From: Yponomeuta sedellus
Lineage: Eukaryota > Arthropoda > Insecta > Lepidoptera > Yponomeutidae
Length of the DNA stretch: 64,000 nucleotides
Direction of reading: 5' to 3'
Assembly: GCA_934045075.1 (NCBI GenBank)
Contig: OW203722.1
Location: forward strand, 20,684,986 to 20,748,985
The translations under genes were made by a program, and so were the position numbers. A model generated the notes under the pieces. The model was not told where the DNA came from, made no database searches, and was given only the letters and a program-made list of their open reading frames with translations. Of this stretch, positions 9,510 through 19,139 are shown piece after piece (position 1 is the first letter of the stretch; every line of letters starts with the position of its first letter).

Positions 9510-11379
9510 GTTGCACGCGACAGCAACGCGTAGTCGCGTTCAACAACAGTTCCGTCGTGCTTGGCAGCAGTACACCGCTTCGCTTAGTCGCTCGGCTTTT
9601 CCTGCACATAAAGAAAACAAACAGGCAAACTCTCTAAGCTCGTGTGTCCTTCCACTATGATATGGGCACATTGTTGTCTTATCCAGAATAACCGTAAATG
9701 AACTGAAACCGTTTTCAAGTCTTACTAATTTATTGACAAGAGTTGCATCTTATGTCACCGTGACAGGAAGAGGGTTGACATACCTTCACATTACTCATAG
9801 ATGTTCCCGTGGATATTCCCTGTGGTAAAACTCTACAGACCCGTTCTCCTTTGATAGTTCTCCCTCGGGTACGGCGCGGTTACGCTTGGCAACATGTAAG
9901 CAACAACGTGCATTTGCGCGCAGGGCAGTCTGGCTCCGTAGTAGCTTGATATGTTCACACGTCGGCCGTCAGCTACGGAAGCACCGAAAGCGCAATCTAT
10001 TCATCCTGAAAAGCACTCTTAATAGACACGTTAACAACGCACCTCTCGGTACGCAACTCCGAACACAATCAAGTTCACATTATGTTTTGCGAATAAAAGC
10101 GAAAAGCTTACTCAGTTTTTTACATTTCGTACATTTTCCAATCAATCCAATTTACACACACATTTTTCGCATCTACTTTGCAAACAACAATACAAGCGTT
10201 ACAGCTCGTGATTAAGATAACAATAGTTGTAGCTGGCACTTGAACGAAACCTTTTCATTTCATTTCACTTAACACTGGAATGCATTTATCAAAAACGCAA
10301 CCACACTCGACCACAAAATATATTTCGCCTACTAGAGTCACTGGGAACTTCACAAACGTTGTCTTACAGTATACACTATTTGTAAGAAACCAACAGATCT
10401 TTTTTTTTGTGGTGTGGTGGGTAGATTTGTTTTTGCAGTTGCTTATTGTTGCACTTCATTACACTGCCTACAAACCGACGTGTCTTATGAACATCATGAT
10501 TCTTAAGGGGTAACACAAGAACTAGTCTTAAGGGGAAGCACATTATTGTCTTCACGGGACCTGGATGTAAATTAATTGCGATGTTATCGAAATCATTTGC
10601 ACTTAGGTTTGTTACATTTTAAAGTCGTATTTATATAACTTGATTGGTCTTCTATTTGTAATTCATTTAGGCGAGACTACGGCAAAGTAGCTACACGGTA
10701 TTAGTTATTTGATTTATTACTCGAACAACTTTACCCACCAACCGAACCAGGCAGACATTGCGAATTAAGGGGTCAAAACTAGACTTTAAAGTTTTGCGCA
10801 CTTACTGACCTCAGCCACTGGTATAGCTTTCACAATCTGCTCTGTACCTTTTAAAAGTAGGCTCGGTGGACCTCACCAGCAGCGAACGCGTCTCCAACGC
10901 GTTCAGTCTCGGCACAAAGGTATGCCACGATTCGCGGCTGCGACCTCGATCGCCACGATGCTTATGATCGTAATCCATGCTCGGTCGCCATCACGATGAG
11001 TTCCACCGCCTCGGTCACAGGATGTATTATCGGCGGGCACCACGGTAACGCCGCGAACGAGTCGTACGCTCAATCGCGCATCTAGTCATCTGCGCTATTG
11101 GCGACCACACAAGCGCCTGTTGCGAGATCGCGAGGTTCGCGAGCGCCGCCCGCGTTTGTAGACGAGACAATCTATCAATCTGGCAAACAGAATACAAGCA
11201 CGGTGTGCGTACACAACCGCTAATAACAAAGAAAGGTCTCACCCAATAGGTTTTTCTCTCGACACGTGTTTTGTGAGTAAATTAGAAAATTGCAAATAAA
11301 TTCCGGAAAAGTACGGAATTACTCAGGGGGCAAAAACTTTAATGTTAATGTAGGAAAGAAGGTTGAATCCCACTTCTGA
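9510..11379 (-). other. remaining interior of the LTR element
   Basis: About 1.9 kb with no transposon enzyme motifs. Plus-strand frames of 109 (9886-10215) and 77 codons and a minus-strand frame of 71 (11027-11242) look incidental. The 10860-11250 part is GC-richer and, on the minus strand, has short Arg/Asp/Gly/Ser-rich stretches in shifting frames that might be a decayed gag tail; this is only a hint. Confidence 0.45.
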
Positions 11380-11762
11380 TGTAAGGGATCAAGCGTAGAA
11401 ATAATAGAAATGAGTGCCTTTTCAGAAATTTAATTCAATGTCAAATTCCTGAGCCACCTTCGGGCTGAAGCCGTAGTGGAGAAGAAGGTAGCCAAGAAAC
11501 TCCACTCGAATAATCTTTTCTCAAATAGTCTTATAAGAATTAACAAAGCACATAGCACTCTAGTTACAAGGAACACAAATCAAAAGTAACGGAAATATAA
11601 CCTCACCAGACTGGCGACAAACCACGACGAACCTTTCCATGAACCTACTCGAAGCAAAACCAGGCAGCCAAAGAGCCCGGAGCGCGTACGGCGCACGCTT
11701 TATATAGGAACGGTGACGTCATGAGATTGTTGCCAGTCTCTACTACTAAAATATTCCTAACA
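11380..11762 (-). repeat. LTR (5' LTR if the element is on the minus strand)
   Basis: Begins TGTAAGGGATCAAGCGTAG on the plus strand and otherwise matches 6965-7347 base for base as far as I can read. It ends CCTAACA just before the AACC target duplication. Confidence 0.92.
11696..11721 (-). promoter_or_regulatory. LTR promoter: CRE site and TATA box
   Basis: On the minus strand a perfect palindromic CRE, TGACGTCA (11721-11714), lies 5 bp upstream of CCTATATAAAGCG (11708-11696), a textbook TATA box. The same pair is at 7306-7299 and 7293-7281 in the other LTR. Transcription would run leftward through the arrays. Its strength and any cAMP/CREB response are inference. Confidence 0.7.
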
Positions 11763-11815
11763 AACCGTATTTCGAACAAAAAAAATTTGGAATGAAGCAG
11801 GGAGCCCGCATAAAC
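11763..11815 (-). repeat. outer part of the right arm of the fold-back element
   Basis: Plus strand CCGTATTTCGAACAAAAA then GGAATGAAGCAGGGAGCCC; the reverse complement matches the left arm at 6274-6325. Together with 6846-6964 it shows the LTR element landed in a pre-existing inverted repeat. Confidence 0.75.
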
Positions 11816-12054
11816 AGGTAGTTTCAAAATTTTAGAGTACGATACAGGGTACTCCGCGACGAATACAAGGGGACGAATACAATAGAAAGGGCAAGTATCT
11901 TAAATATTGGAGATAGCGTATTTTGCTTCACTGAGACATTTGTTTAATTTCACAGTTTTTCCTACGCAATATTTCCCTTAACCATTTTATCAGACCAGAC
12001 AGTCAAGGGTATAATGTTTTAAAGGTTGTAATAATACGACCTCGAAGAATGAAG

Positions 12055-12260
12055 AGATAGCCCAAAGAGCTGATGGCCGTTGGGCCGAAAAAGGGCCTGA
12101 CTTGGAGATCACGGACCGGACGACGCAGCGTGGGCAGGCCCTCCACCAGATGCTCTGACGACCTGATTACGGTGACAAGGAGTCGCTGGATGCGGACGGC
12201 ACAAAACCGTGAGGGCTTCCCATGTCTCGCAGTGGGCGTCAATTGGCTGATGATGATCCA
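12055..12260 (+). pseudogene. RTE-type LINE C-terminal and 3'-end fragment
   Basis: Encodes WRSRTGRRSVGRPSTRCSDD then RSRWMRTAQNRE, the GRRSVGRPxTRWSDD block seen at the C-terminus of RTE-like retrotransposon proteins. It then ends GTCAATTGGCTGATGATGAT, a typical RTE terminus. 5'-truncated and mutated. Confidence 0.78.
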
Positions 12261-12309
12261 CTCGATTCTCCAAGCAATCCAATGTGATTCAACAAAATTC
12301 AATGTTATT

Positions 12310-12835
12310 CAGCGCAATGCAATAATATAGTAGATGCTTTCGCTTTCCGATCGTGAAAAAGGTTTTGTTTAATTTCAAGGCCATCACTCAGCGGGAATAT
12401 GACCATCTGTGTTCGAGAAGCGAGTTAAATTTTTAACACAAAAATTCGTGATCCTGAATAACACCCGAGCTTTTGTTAGTTTAATTTTATGTCCCGACCC
12501 TTTTTCGTATGTATGGCCAGTGAATATGTTTTTTTTTTTGCATAAAATATAAAACATGCATTCAGTTTTTAAATTACCTGTCTGGACCGGGGGTTGCTAA
12601 CAAGGTTGTTTATGTGTCTGAGGCTTAACAAATGGTGTTGTGTGCGCTCGCTGAAGTGGCAACTCAATTTAGGAATTGTGCATCTTTAGCTTCTTATTCG
12701 CTTCCTGTAGACGTTCTGAGGCAGGCGAATGATTAGTTTATTCTATTTTTATTCTAATTAGCGCGATCGAACCACCCTAAATGGCTTTAAATAGTTCTTT
12801 TAAATTTCATTATTTACATTTTTTACCCAATTCTT
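12310..12835. other. unassigned AT-rich sequence
   Basis: No gene, structured repeat or known element visible. Confidence 0.4.
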
Positions 12836-13060
12836 CCCTCCGGTGTCGTAAAAGGCGACTAAGGGACATAAACCGGGGGGTGGGCAGCAGCGCCCCCTGC
12901 AGTACAATTCCACCGAACTGCGATCCCCAACCCGCATGCCCAGCGTGGGGATTATGGGCATTACCCCCTATGATAGCTTAGCGTGGCGCTCTTTAGGGGA
13001 GGGCTATGTCCAGCAGTGGACTGGTAGACCTGACGGTGACGATGATGACATTTTTCTACG
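12836..13060 (+). mobile_element. LINE 3' untranslated end
   Basis: GGTGTCGTAAAAGGCGACTA, a conserved block of lepidopteran LINE 3' regions from memory, is followed by GAGGGCTATGTCCAGCAGTG and ends in a GACGATGATGAC tail. Non-coding, 5'-truncated. Confidence 0.65.
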
Positions 13061-13184
13061 CCTTAACACTTACTGAGTTTCATTACTACGGTATTTTCAT
13101 TCCTGTGACCCGGTCGAGCGATGAAATTCGCAAAGCTTTGGACAGTGACTGAAATAGAAGATAGATCGGGCTCAGTGGTGTGTC

Positions 13185-13245
13185 GTGAGAGAGACTTATG
13201 TCCAGCAGTGGACTAACACCGGCTGATTATGATGATGATGAAAAA
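13185..13245 (+). mobile_element. RTE-type LINE 3' tail
   Basis: CTTATGTCCAGCAGTGGACT followed by CGGCTGATTATGATGATGAT. Only the last about 60 bp are present. Confidence 0.7.
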
Positions 13246-13345
13246 TCTTTAGGTAGAAGTATTCAGCCTGTCCTGGGATGAAACCACGTCAGTCCTCCAC
13301 TGTATGTCAGTTGTCAGATTTAGCCTACTCCAAACTGTCAAATAC

Positions 13346-13710
13346 GAAGCGCTCGTGGCCTAAGCTAACCGAGTGATTGGAATCAATCACTTGGTTAAGC
13401 AACAACAGGCGCGGTCAGGTACAAGATGGGTGAGCGTCCCGTGACTACCGCTAGTGGCATTTTTCCGAGCGCTTTCATGCTTCGCAAGGAACGTGAAGCC
13501 GTTGGTGCCGGCTGTCATATAATGGCAGTCGTTAAGCCATGTCAGAGGCCTTATGGGCGGCTTAATAACGTCTGACAGTAAGGCCCGCCACTGTCTTACA
13601 ATCCTCCACCAACCCGGACTTGGCCCCCGTGGTGGAGTATGGCCTAACCTTCCTGCGATGCAGGAAGACACCCGTGCCCCAGCAGTGGGGAAATACAAGG
13701 GTTGATAACG
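13346..13710 (+). mobile_element. SINE-5S, full length with a 14-bp target duplication
   Basis: The best copy in the window. AAACTGTCAAATAC flanks it (13332-13345 and 13711-13724), giving an exact 365-bp insertion. The 5S-like segment includes TTAAGCAACAACAGGCG (13395-13411, A-box region) and GATGGGTGAGCGTCCCGTG (13425-13443, C-box region). The 3' end reads CAGTGGGGAAATACAAGGG then TTGATAACG. The clean duplication and intact promoter suggest recent activity. Confidence 0.93.
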
Positions 13711-13802
13711 AAACTGTCAAATACATACATGTTCAAACACTATGCTAGTCCTAAATGTTTAAATTGCAAGATTATGTGGCTGACTATTTTGTAAACGTTG
13801 GT

Positions 13803-13925
13803 TACTACAATACAATACAAAAATCTTTATTTACGTAAACTGCTTGATTTAACGGTACATAGTATCTGGAGCCACCTTTTAAGCATGTATAATGCCTGTA
13901 CCAGGTGACACCGCACTTCCATAGC
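13803..13925 (-). mobile_element. LINE 3' tail, TATTG-type
   Basis: On the minus strand the stretch ends AAATAAAGATTTTTGTATTG with repeated TATTG, a polyadenylation-like signal plus simple tail of a CR1/jockey-style LINE. Clade not assigned. Confidence 0.55.
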
Positions 13926-14092
13926 TTGAGAAAATCTTAGTTTAATTTGATTTTTTTTAAAAACCTATTATATATTGATTTTTTTTCTTATTTTAAAGAT
14001 TACTTTATTACTATTGAGAGAAAAATATTAAAATAAGATAAAAGTATAAAACTCAGCCATGTGTTTTTATTGTTTAGGTAGATCATAATCGT

Positions 14093-14187
14093 ATGTGTGT
14101 GTTTGTGTGTGTGTGTGTGTGTGTATGTATGTCTGTGTGTGTGTGTGTGTGTGTGTCCGCGTGTGGCCGCGTGTGTGTGTGTGTTTG
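14093..14187. repeat. interrupted TG microsatellite
   Basis: About 95 bp of TG dinucleotides with TATG, TCTG and CCGCG interruptions. Confidence 0.9.
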
Positions 14188-14375
14188 ATTGATATAATTT
14201 TATTTTAGCTGTTCTAATAATGCTTAAACACCAATGCAAGGTTTAAACACCATTCGAGAGGTGTTTTACACGAAGAGGATATTTACGACCATTATTTAGT
14301 CCATAAATTAATCTGCAGCCTGTTGGTTTTTCAAAATAAAATAAACACGTTTGCGACTGATAAACACCAAAACGT

Positions 14376-15065
14376 ATTACACTATTTTTATTTTTAATGC
14401 ACTAACCCGTGCTAAGGAACAAATTTAAAAACCTATTTAGAGGCTAAAAATTTCACCCATGCCGGGATTCGAACCCGCAACCTCTGGCTATCCGTACCAG
14501 CGCTCTACCAATTGAGCCAATGGGCGACTCACGGCATCAGTGAAATTTCGAACCTCTTTACAATATTCTCTGTATTACGTACAGGCAGCGACATCTGACT
14601 TAAGCAAATTGCATTACTTACAGCCCCGACTACCTACTTTGCAGTTAGGTTTAACATCGGAACGATATCACTGTACCCACATGATTACACTATTTTTATT
14701 TTTAATGCACTAACCCGTGCTAAGGAACAAATTTAAAAACCTATTTAGAGGCTAAAAATTTCACCCATGCCGGGATTCGAACCCGCAACCTCTGGCTATC
14801 CGTACCAGCGCTCTACCAATTGAGCCAATGGGCGACTCACGGCATCAGTGAAATTTCGAACCTCTTTACAATATTCTCTGTATTACGTACAGGCAGCGAC
14901 ATCTGACTTAAGCAAATTGCATTACTTACAGCCCCGACTACCTACTTTGCAGTTAGGTTTAACATCGGAACGATATCACTGTACCCACATGATTACACTA
15001 TTTTTATTTTTAATGCACTAACCCGTGCTAAGGAACAAATTTAAAAACCTATTTAGAGGCTAAAA
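14376..15065 (-). mobile_element. SINE-I in a 308-bp tandem, about 2.2 copies
   Basis: Two essentially identical 308-bp units (14381-14688, 14689-14996) and the first 69 bp of a third. Each unit, on the minus strand, holds a full tRNA-like cloverleaf (GCCCATTGGCTCAATTGGTA, CTGGTACGGATAGCCAG arm, GGGTTCGAATCCC) and the tail ATTTTTAGCCTCTAAATAGG to GGGTTAGTGCATT. The head resembles insect tRNA-Ile from memory, but the anticodon loop has drifted. The third unit is cut at the GAGGCTAAAAA site and joined to LINE sequence. Confidence 0.92.
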
Positions 15066-15122
15066 ACGTATCCCAGAGGGGTAGGCAGAGACCAGCGACT
15101 GCCACTTGCCACGATCCTGACA
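15066..15122 (-). mobile_element. 3' fragment of a TATG-tailed LINE
   Basis: The minus strand reads GGATCGTGGCAAGTGGCAGT then CTGCCTACCCCTCTGGGATA, the C-terminus and stop region of the LINE seen more fully at 33860-34190. Cut at the junction with SINE-I. Confidence 0.75.
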
Positions 15123-15292
15123 AAAACAAATAAAAACACAAACAACATTCCGCTTTTATAATATCGCAGAGGAGTGTTCTGTACGTGGCAGATAAGATAT
15201 GACAATGTAATTACTGCAATTGCAAGCCTAACATATACAGAGGCTACCACACCGACCGCCATTACCGTCATAATTATGACATTTTAATTCCA

Positions 15293-15345
15293 GCGGTTCG
15301 CCGTTAAGGCGCTATGCAATGCTAACTAGCGCCACCAATGGAAAT
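15293..15345 (-). repeat. short dispersed repeat (see 5468-5530)
   Basis: Reverse complement of the CATTGGTGGCGCTAGTTAGC family, directly upstream of a SINE-W copy. Confidence 0.5.
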
Positions 15346-15355
15346 CTTTTTTCAT

Positions 15356-15560
15356 TAACCTCTGTGGCGCAGCGGTAACGTAACTGCCTTCCATGCGAGA
15401 GGCATCGGGTTCGAACCCCGGCTGGCGACAAAAAACCCACAGGTCTTGGATGTTTACATATTTGTGATGTCGTTGTTTCTGGTTCCCACGACACAGGGTA
15501 TCCTAGTGTGGGGCCAGAAGCAATGTATGTGCCTGAATGTAAATGTTATGTTATGTTAAT
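15356..15560 (+). mobile_element. SINE-W, near full length
   Basis: Head CCTCTGTGGCGCAGCGGTA and GGGTTCGAACCCC, body GGTCTTGGATGTTTACATA, GTGATGTCGTTGTTTCTGG and GTGTGGGGCCAGAAGCAATG, tail TGTTATGTTATGTTAATA. The TATGT-like tail matches other copies. Confidence 0.87.
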
Positions 15561-15595
15561 AACGCGTGTTTGAAAAAAGTGAACATCATAATATC

Positions 15596-16039
15596 TTCTT
15601 CTACTTCTTCAGGCTAAATTATGTAGTAATGAGTGCCATAGCGCCCTGTCTTCAGCTTGCCGCATCCAGCATCTGCCGGCAGTTTTTCGCAGATTGTCAT
15701 CCCACCTGGTCGGAGGGCGTCCTACACTACGTTTGCCGAGTCGCGGTCTCCAATCAAGAACACGTTTACTCCAACGGTTGTCGATTCTTTGCGCGATATG
15801 GCCAGTCCACAGCCACTTTAGCTTGCTGATTCTCTGAGATATGTCGATAACTTTGGTTCTCTGTCGGATGCATTCGTTACGAATCCTATCCTTCAGAGAA
15901 ACTCCAAGCATAGCTCTCTCCATAGCTCGCTGAGGGACTTTAAACTGGTGGACCAGACCTTTCGTGAATGTCCATGACTCGGCTCCGTAGGTCATCCAGG
16001 TAGGACGCACTCGTTGAAAACTTTCATTTTCAAACATTG
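15596..16039 (-). pseudogene. RTE-type LINE C-terminal fragment, GAA-tailed
   Basis: An open frame of 142 codons (15609-16037) carries QRAMERAMLGVSLKDRIRNE, a WxGHIAxR block, and GKRSVGRPPTRWDDNLRKTA, the C-terminal region shared by RTE-like reverse transcriptases. The 3' end on the minus strand runs into GAAGAAGTAGAAGAAG. No reverse transcriptase domain remains. A deletion near the 3' end removed the GTCCAGCAGTGGAC block present at 44.6 kb. Confidence 0.85.
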
Positions 16040-16124
16040 CGGTATGGATGACGAAAACATCATAATATAGTATCTAGCAATTATAGTTCAAAAATACAGT
16101 AGCTCTGTTCAGAACCTAGTGACT

Positions 16125-16820
16125 AGATCCTAGGTCCAAAAATTTTTGACTTTAAAGATTTTTTGCAAAACGGCCGTTATTACCAGAAATCGATTAAAGT
16201 CCCAGGCTGTTAATCCTAGGTTCTAGACTGTAGGTTCTAAAAATAGTGGTCACAGGGGCAGTTTATATATGTGTATGTATGTATTATTGTATATATTATT
16301 TACTTATTCATTATTTTTCATAACTATCTATTGTGAGTCTTTTGTTTCTTACTTATCTTATATATTAGGTGCCGACAGAATACCAGCGTTGCAGAAGGTA
16401 TTCCTTTTGTGACAAATGCTGAGTCGGGTCCTTTCACAAACGCAGTGCACTGATATTCCTTGCATGTTTCTTTTTAATCTAAAATTATTAATTCTGTACA
16501 TTGTTATGTATATTCTGTCATTGTACTGTGTTTTTAAGTGAATAAAATTATTTCAATTCAATTCAATTCAGTTTCAGAATTGAGAATTTTGCTAAGTACC
16601 TAAATACTTAACTGTAGTGCTGTCTCTTAGAATTTCTCAGCAAAGAGCATGGCGGAACGTTACTAGTTACTTACTTAGTAAAATTCTCACATTAGTTAAG
16701 ATTATTGATGTTTAATTTTTGAAAAAACCGTATAATAAAACAAGTAATGTGATTTTTATTCCATTGGTGGCGATAGTCGGCACCGCGTAGCGCCTTAAAG
16801 CACCGATGGTGAAACTCCGA
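16125..16820 (+). repeat. dispersed repeat interrupted by a LINE tail
   Basis: The left part (16190-16258: ATCGATTAAAGTCCCAGGCT, TAGACTGTAGGTTCTAAAAA) and right part (16745-16820: CATTGGTGGCGATAGTCGG) are separated here by about 490 bp but by only about 30 bp at 46910-47092. The spacer contains a LINE 3' end (16350-16565). Confidence 0.65.
16350..16565 (+). mobile_element. LINE 3' end with a CAATT tail
   Basis: AT-rich sequence ending AAGTGAATAAAATTATTTCA then repeated ATTCA, like the polyadenylated 3' end of a jockey/CR1-type LINE. No coding part. Confidence 0.55.
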
Positions 16821-16824
16821 GGTG

Positions 16825-17490
16825 CGAACCGCTATGTATTAAAGTAATTAGAAAACTTCGTCCGCGCCCGCATTTTCCACCCAGTAAAGATACCCTGCCT
16901 ACTAAACAACTTTACAAAATCACCCGACAAATGTTAATACACCCCTTTAATATACCGAACTTCCTCCACGAATATGACCCTTTGAAGCAGCCGGGTTATA
17001 ACGACTCGGCGATGAGACGGTTCAATTGCAAAAACGCGTAAGCCGCCGCGTGATTCAATTTGACTTTTAGCTCCTTTGCGTTAAGGTAGGGTTTTCACCG
17101 TGGGACGGGTGGGGAAGAAAAGTAAAGCCATTCATTAGATTGTAGTCACAATCACGGTCGGGTGACGTGGCTCGTGTTTGAGAACACGCTTACGCCTGTC
17201 AGCGTGTTTCGCGAGATTCAGCGGATTCTCCGCATTTTATTGTGGCGGCCCGCGTCCTCAGTGGGGTGAGAGTATGCGGATGGTTGGGCAGTCAAGCAAA
17301 GTCAAGTCTCCGTAATTAACGCTTACGCTTACGGTACGTTTGAAGGAGAGTTTGGTTGTCCTTCGAGTGGAATGTTTCTGTTGCTTAGTAGACATTGACT
17401 AAATATGTTTTTCTAAACTTACTTTATTAAATAACGCAGCTATATAGGTACGTAACGTCCCACTGTTACGCTGGAACAAGAGATTGGTTG
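16825..17490. other. unassigned, moderate GC
   Basis: No repeat seen elsewhere in the window and no open frame of note. Could be low-copy intergenic or intronic sequence. Confidence 0.4.
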
Positions 17491-17499
17491 CCTTTAGAG

Positions 17500-17606
17500 A
17501 GAATACTGAGTTGTTCCGGGTTCGAATCCCGGCATGGGTGGAACTTTTAGCCTCTAAATAGGTTTTTAAAAATTGTCCTTAGCACGGGTTAATGCATTAA
17601 AAATAA
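17500..17606 (+). mobile_element. SINE-I fragment
   Basis: Starts inside the T-arm (GGGTTCGAATCCCGGCATGG) and carries the diagnostic tail TTTTAGCCTCTAAATAGG to CACGGGTTAATGCATTAAAA. Confidence 0.82.
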
Positions 17607-17652
17607 TATAATTATTTGAGTTGATTACATTGACTATTATTAACTTAACAGT

Positions 17653-17655
17653 ATT

Positions 17656-17716
<61 letters not shown>
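17653..17716. repeat. AT microsatellite
   Basis: About 30 perfect AT dinucleotides. It is flanked by inverted GTAAATA-like and TAATTAT-like sequences, so the locus can fold. Confidence 0.95.
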
Positions 17717-17717
<1 letters not shown>

Positions 17718-17754
17718 AATAGGCAAAATAATTATATATATATATAATTATTTT

Positions 17755-17930
17755 GTCTCGACTCTGGGGCCTAGTAGCAATACTCCACTGCATGGCACAG
17801 GCCTTCTCTCAGAGAAAGAGAGTTTAGGCTTGCCACGCGTTCCTACCGTGGATTGGCAATTTCAAGCGCTGAGATATTTGAACTCCTCAGACGCTGAGGT
17901 TTCTTCACGATGTGTTCCTTAATAGTTACT
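17755..17930 (-). mobile_element. SINE-A body-1 fragment
   Basis: Reverse complement of the body: ACGGTAGGAACGCGTGGCAA, GCCTGTGCCATGCAGTGGAG and AGCGCTTGAAATTGCCAATC regions. The head is missing. Confidence 0.7.
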
Positions 17931-17943
17931 ATGTGGTATTGCT

Positions 17944-18308
17944 GAAGCGCTCGTGGCCCAGGCGAATCGAGTGATTGGAATCAATCACTTGGTTAAGCAA
18001 CAACAGGCGCGGTCAGGTACAGGATGGGTGAGCGCCCCATGACTGCCGCTAGTGGCATTTTTCCGAGCGCTTCCGTGCTTCGCAAGGCACGTTAATCCGT
18101 TGGTGCCGGCTGTCATATAATGGCAGTCGTTAAGCCATGTCAGAGGCTTTATGGGCGGCTTGATAACTTCTGACTGTAAGGCCCCCCACTGTCTTACAAT
18201 CCTCCACCAACCCGGACTTGGCCCCCGTGGTGGAGTACGGCCTAACCTTCCTGCGATGCAGGAAGAGCCCCGTGCCCCAGCAGTGGGGACATACAAGGGT
18301 TGATAACG
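17944..18308 (+). mobile_element. SINE-5S, full length
   Basis: 365 bp closely matching the 13346 copy, including TTAAGCAACAACAGGCG and GGATGGGTGAGCGCCCC. Short flanking ATTGCTG repeats may be the remains of the target duplication. Confidence 0.9.
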
Positions 18309-18670
18309 ATTGCTGCTTTGCTACTATAACTTTTAGTCTGCTAGGTTATTTTATTAACAGCAGTCTTTGCAAGATACTGTACCCAGTTGGGGCGTTGATT
18401 TAGGGGGCGGCGAGCTCTGAATGCAGTCTGGACGGCTAATATGACGCGGATGATGTTCGCAAATAGTCGAGTTTTATGAGGAGAGAATTGAGCGCGGATT
18501 CTTTCATGGGTTTTTTTCGACATAAAAGGCTTTGCTAAGTTTTTATTGAAAACGGCGAAGAGGAGATTTTTTAGAGTGGTGCTCTACTCCACATATTAAA
18601 ACAGCACTGAAAAATAGTAACACATGCGTTTAATATTCTATTCAACATTTGGTACTGGGGTTCATAAGTA
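18309..18670. other. unassigned sequence
   Basis: No gene or repeat recognised. Confidence 0.35.
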
Positions 18671-18860
18671 ACTAGCTGACCCAGCGAATTACGTACCGCC
18701 TAACAGTCGATTCTTTAATTTTTTATTATTTTTCTCTGAGTAAGAACCATCCTCGTTTTTCAAGGAATATTTAAAAAAAAGAATTAGTGAAATCGGTTTA
18801 GCTGCTCTCGAGATGTGCGCTTACCAACACATTCAACGATTCATTTTTATATTATAGAAG
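18671..18860 (+). repeat. solitary copy of the 177-bp repeat seen at 5106
   Basis: ACTAGCTGACCCAGCGAATT to ATTCATTTTTATATTATAGA, collinear with each unit of the 5106-5467 tandem. Confidence 0.75.
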
Positions 18861-18889
18861 ATATAATGTACTTACTAGCTTACTAGCTA

Positions 18890-19005
18890 GTGGTACTCAC
18901 GTCCCACTTCACGGCACAGGTTTTCTTTTAGAGAGAGATTATGAGCTTCTTCACTGGACCTACCCCCGTTGGATTGGCGATTTACAGAGCAGACGTATTG
19001 ATGTT
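18890..19005 (-). mobile_element. SINE-A body-1 fragment, diverged
   Basis: The reverse complement includes GCCGTGAAGTGGGACGTGAG near the tail and a CGCCAATCCAACGGGGGTAG segment. Confidence 0.6.
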
Positions 19006-19059
19006 AACGATTGTTATTGCTATTACCCTATATTAAATGTAACAGGTAGCTGAGAAAAC

Positions 19060-19135
19060 GAAGTCATTGATATATCGGAGTCGAACCTAGGGCCTCATTG
19101 ATGTGAGGCAGGCGTCCCACTCATGTTCCGCAGGT
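19060..19135 (-). mobile_element. tRNA-like SINE head, isolated
   Basis: The reverse complement has ACGCCTGCCTCACATCAATG followed by the B box AGGTTCGACTCC. No SINE body is recognised; too decayed to be a tRNA gene. Confidence 0.45.
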
Positions 19136-19139
19136 ACTC

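Larger units (their letters stand above)
6965..11762 (-). mobile_element. non-autonomous LTR retrotransposon, young, no gag-pol
   Basis: A 4798-bp element with two 383-bp direct LTRs (6965-7347 and 11380-11762) that read TG...CA and differ at one position I can see (6972 A, 11387 G). AACC at 6961-6964 and 11763-11766 is a 4-bp target duplication. The reverse-strand orientation is inferred from a TATA box and CRE in the LTR and from the purine-rich AGGAGAGGCCG just before the downstream LTR (7348-7358). The candidate primer-binding region on the reverse strand starts TCAGAAGTGGGATTCAACC (11379-11361); I could not match it to a tRNA. The 4-kb interior has no reverse transcriptase, integrase or protease motif in any frame. 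It therefore looks like a large non-autonomous derivative that depends on a relative elsewhere. Confidence 0.9.

Noticed and set aside
9129..9609. Minus-strand Cys/Ala-rich frames over the second GC array
   Set aside because: Reverse-strand reading of the 23-bp repeat.
13346..13450. 5S rRNA gene
   Set aside because: Only the promoter half matches and it is fused to a 260-bp body that is repeated across the window with target duplications.
14000..14239. Minus-strand His/Thr-rich frame
   Set aside because: Translation of the TG microsatellite.
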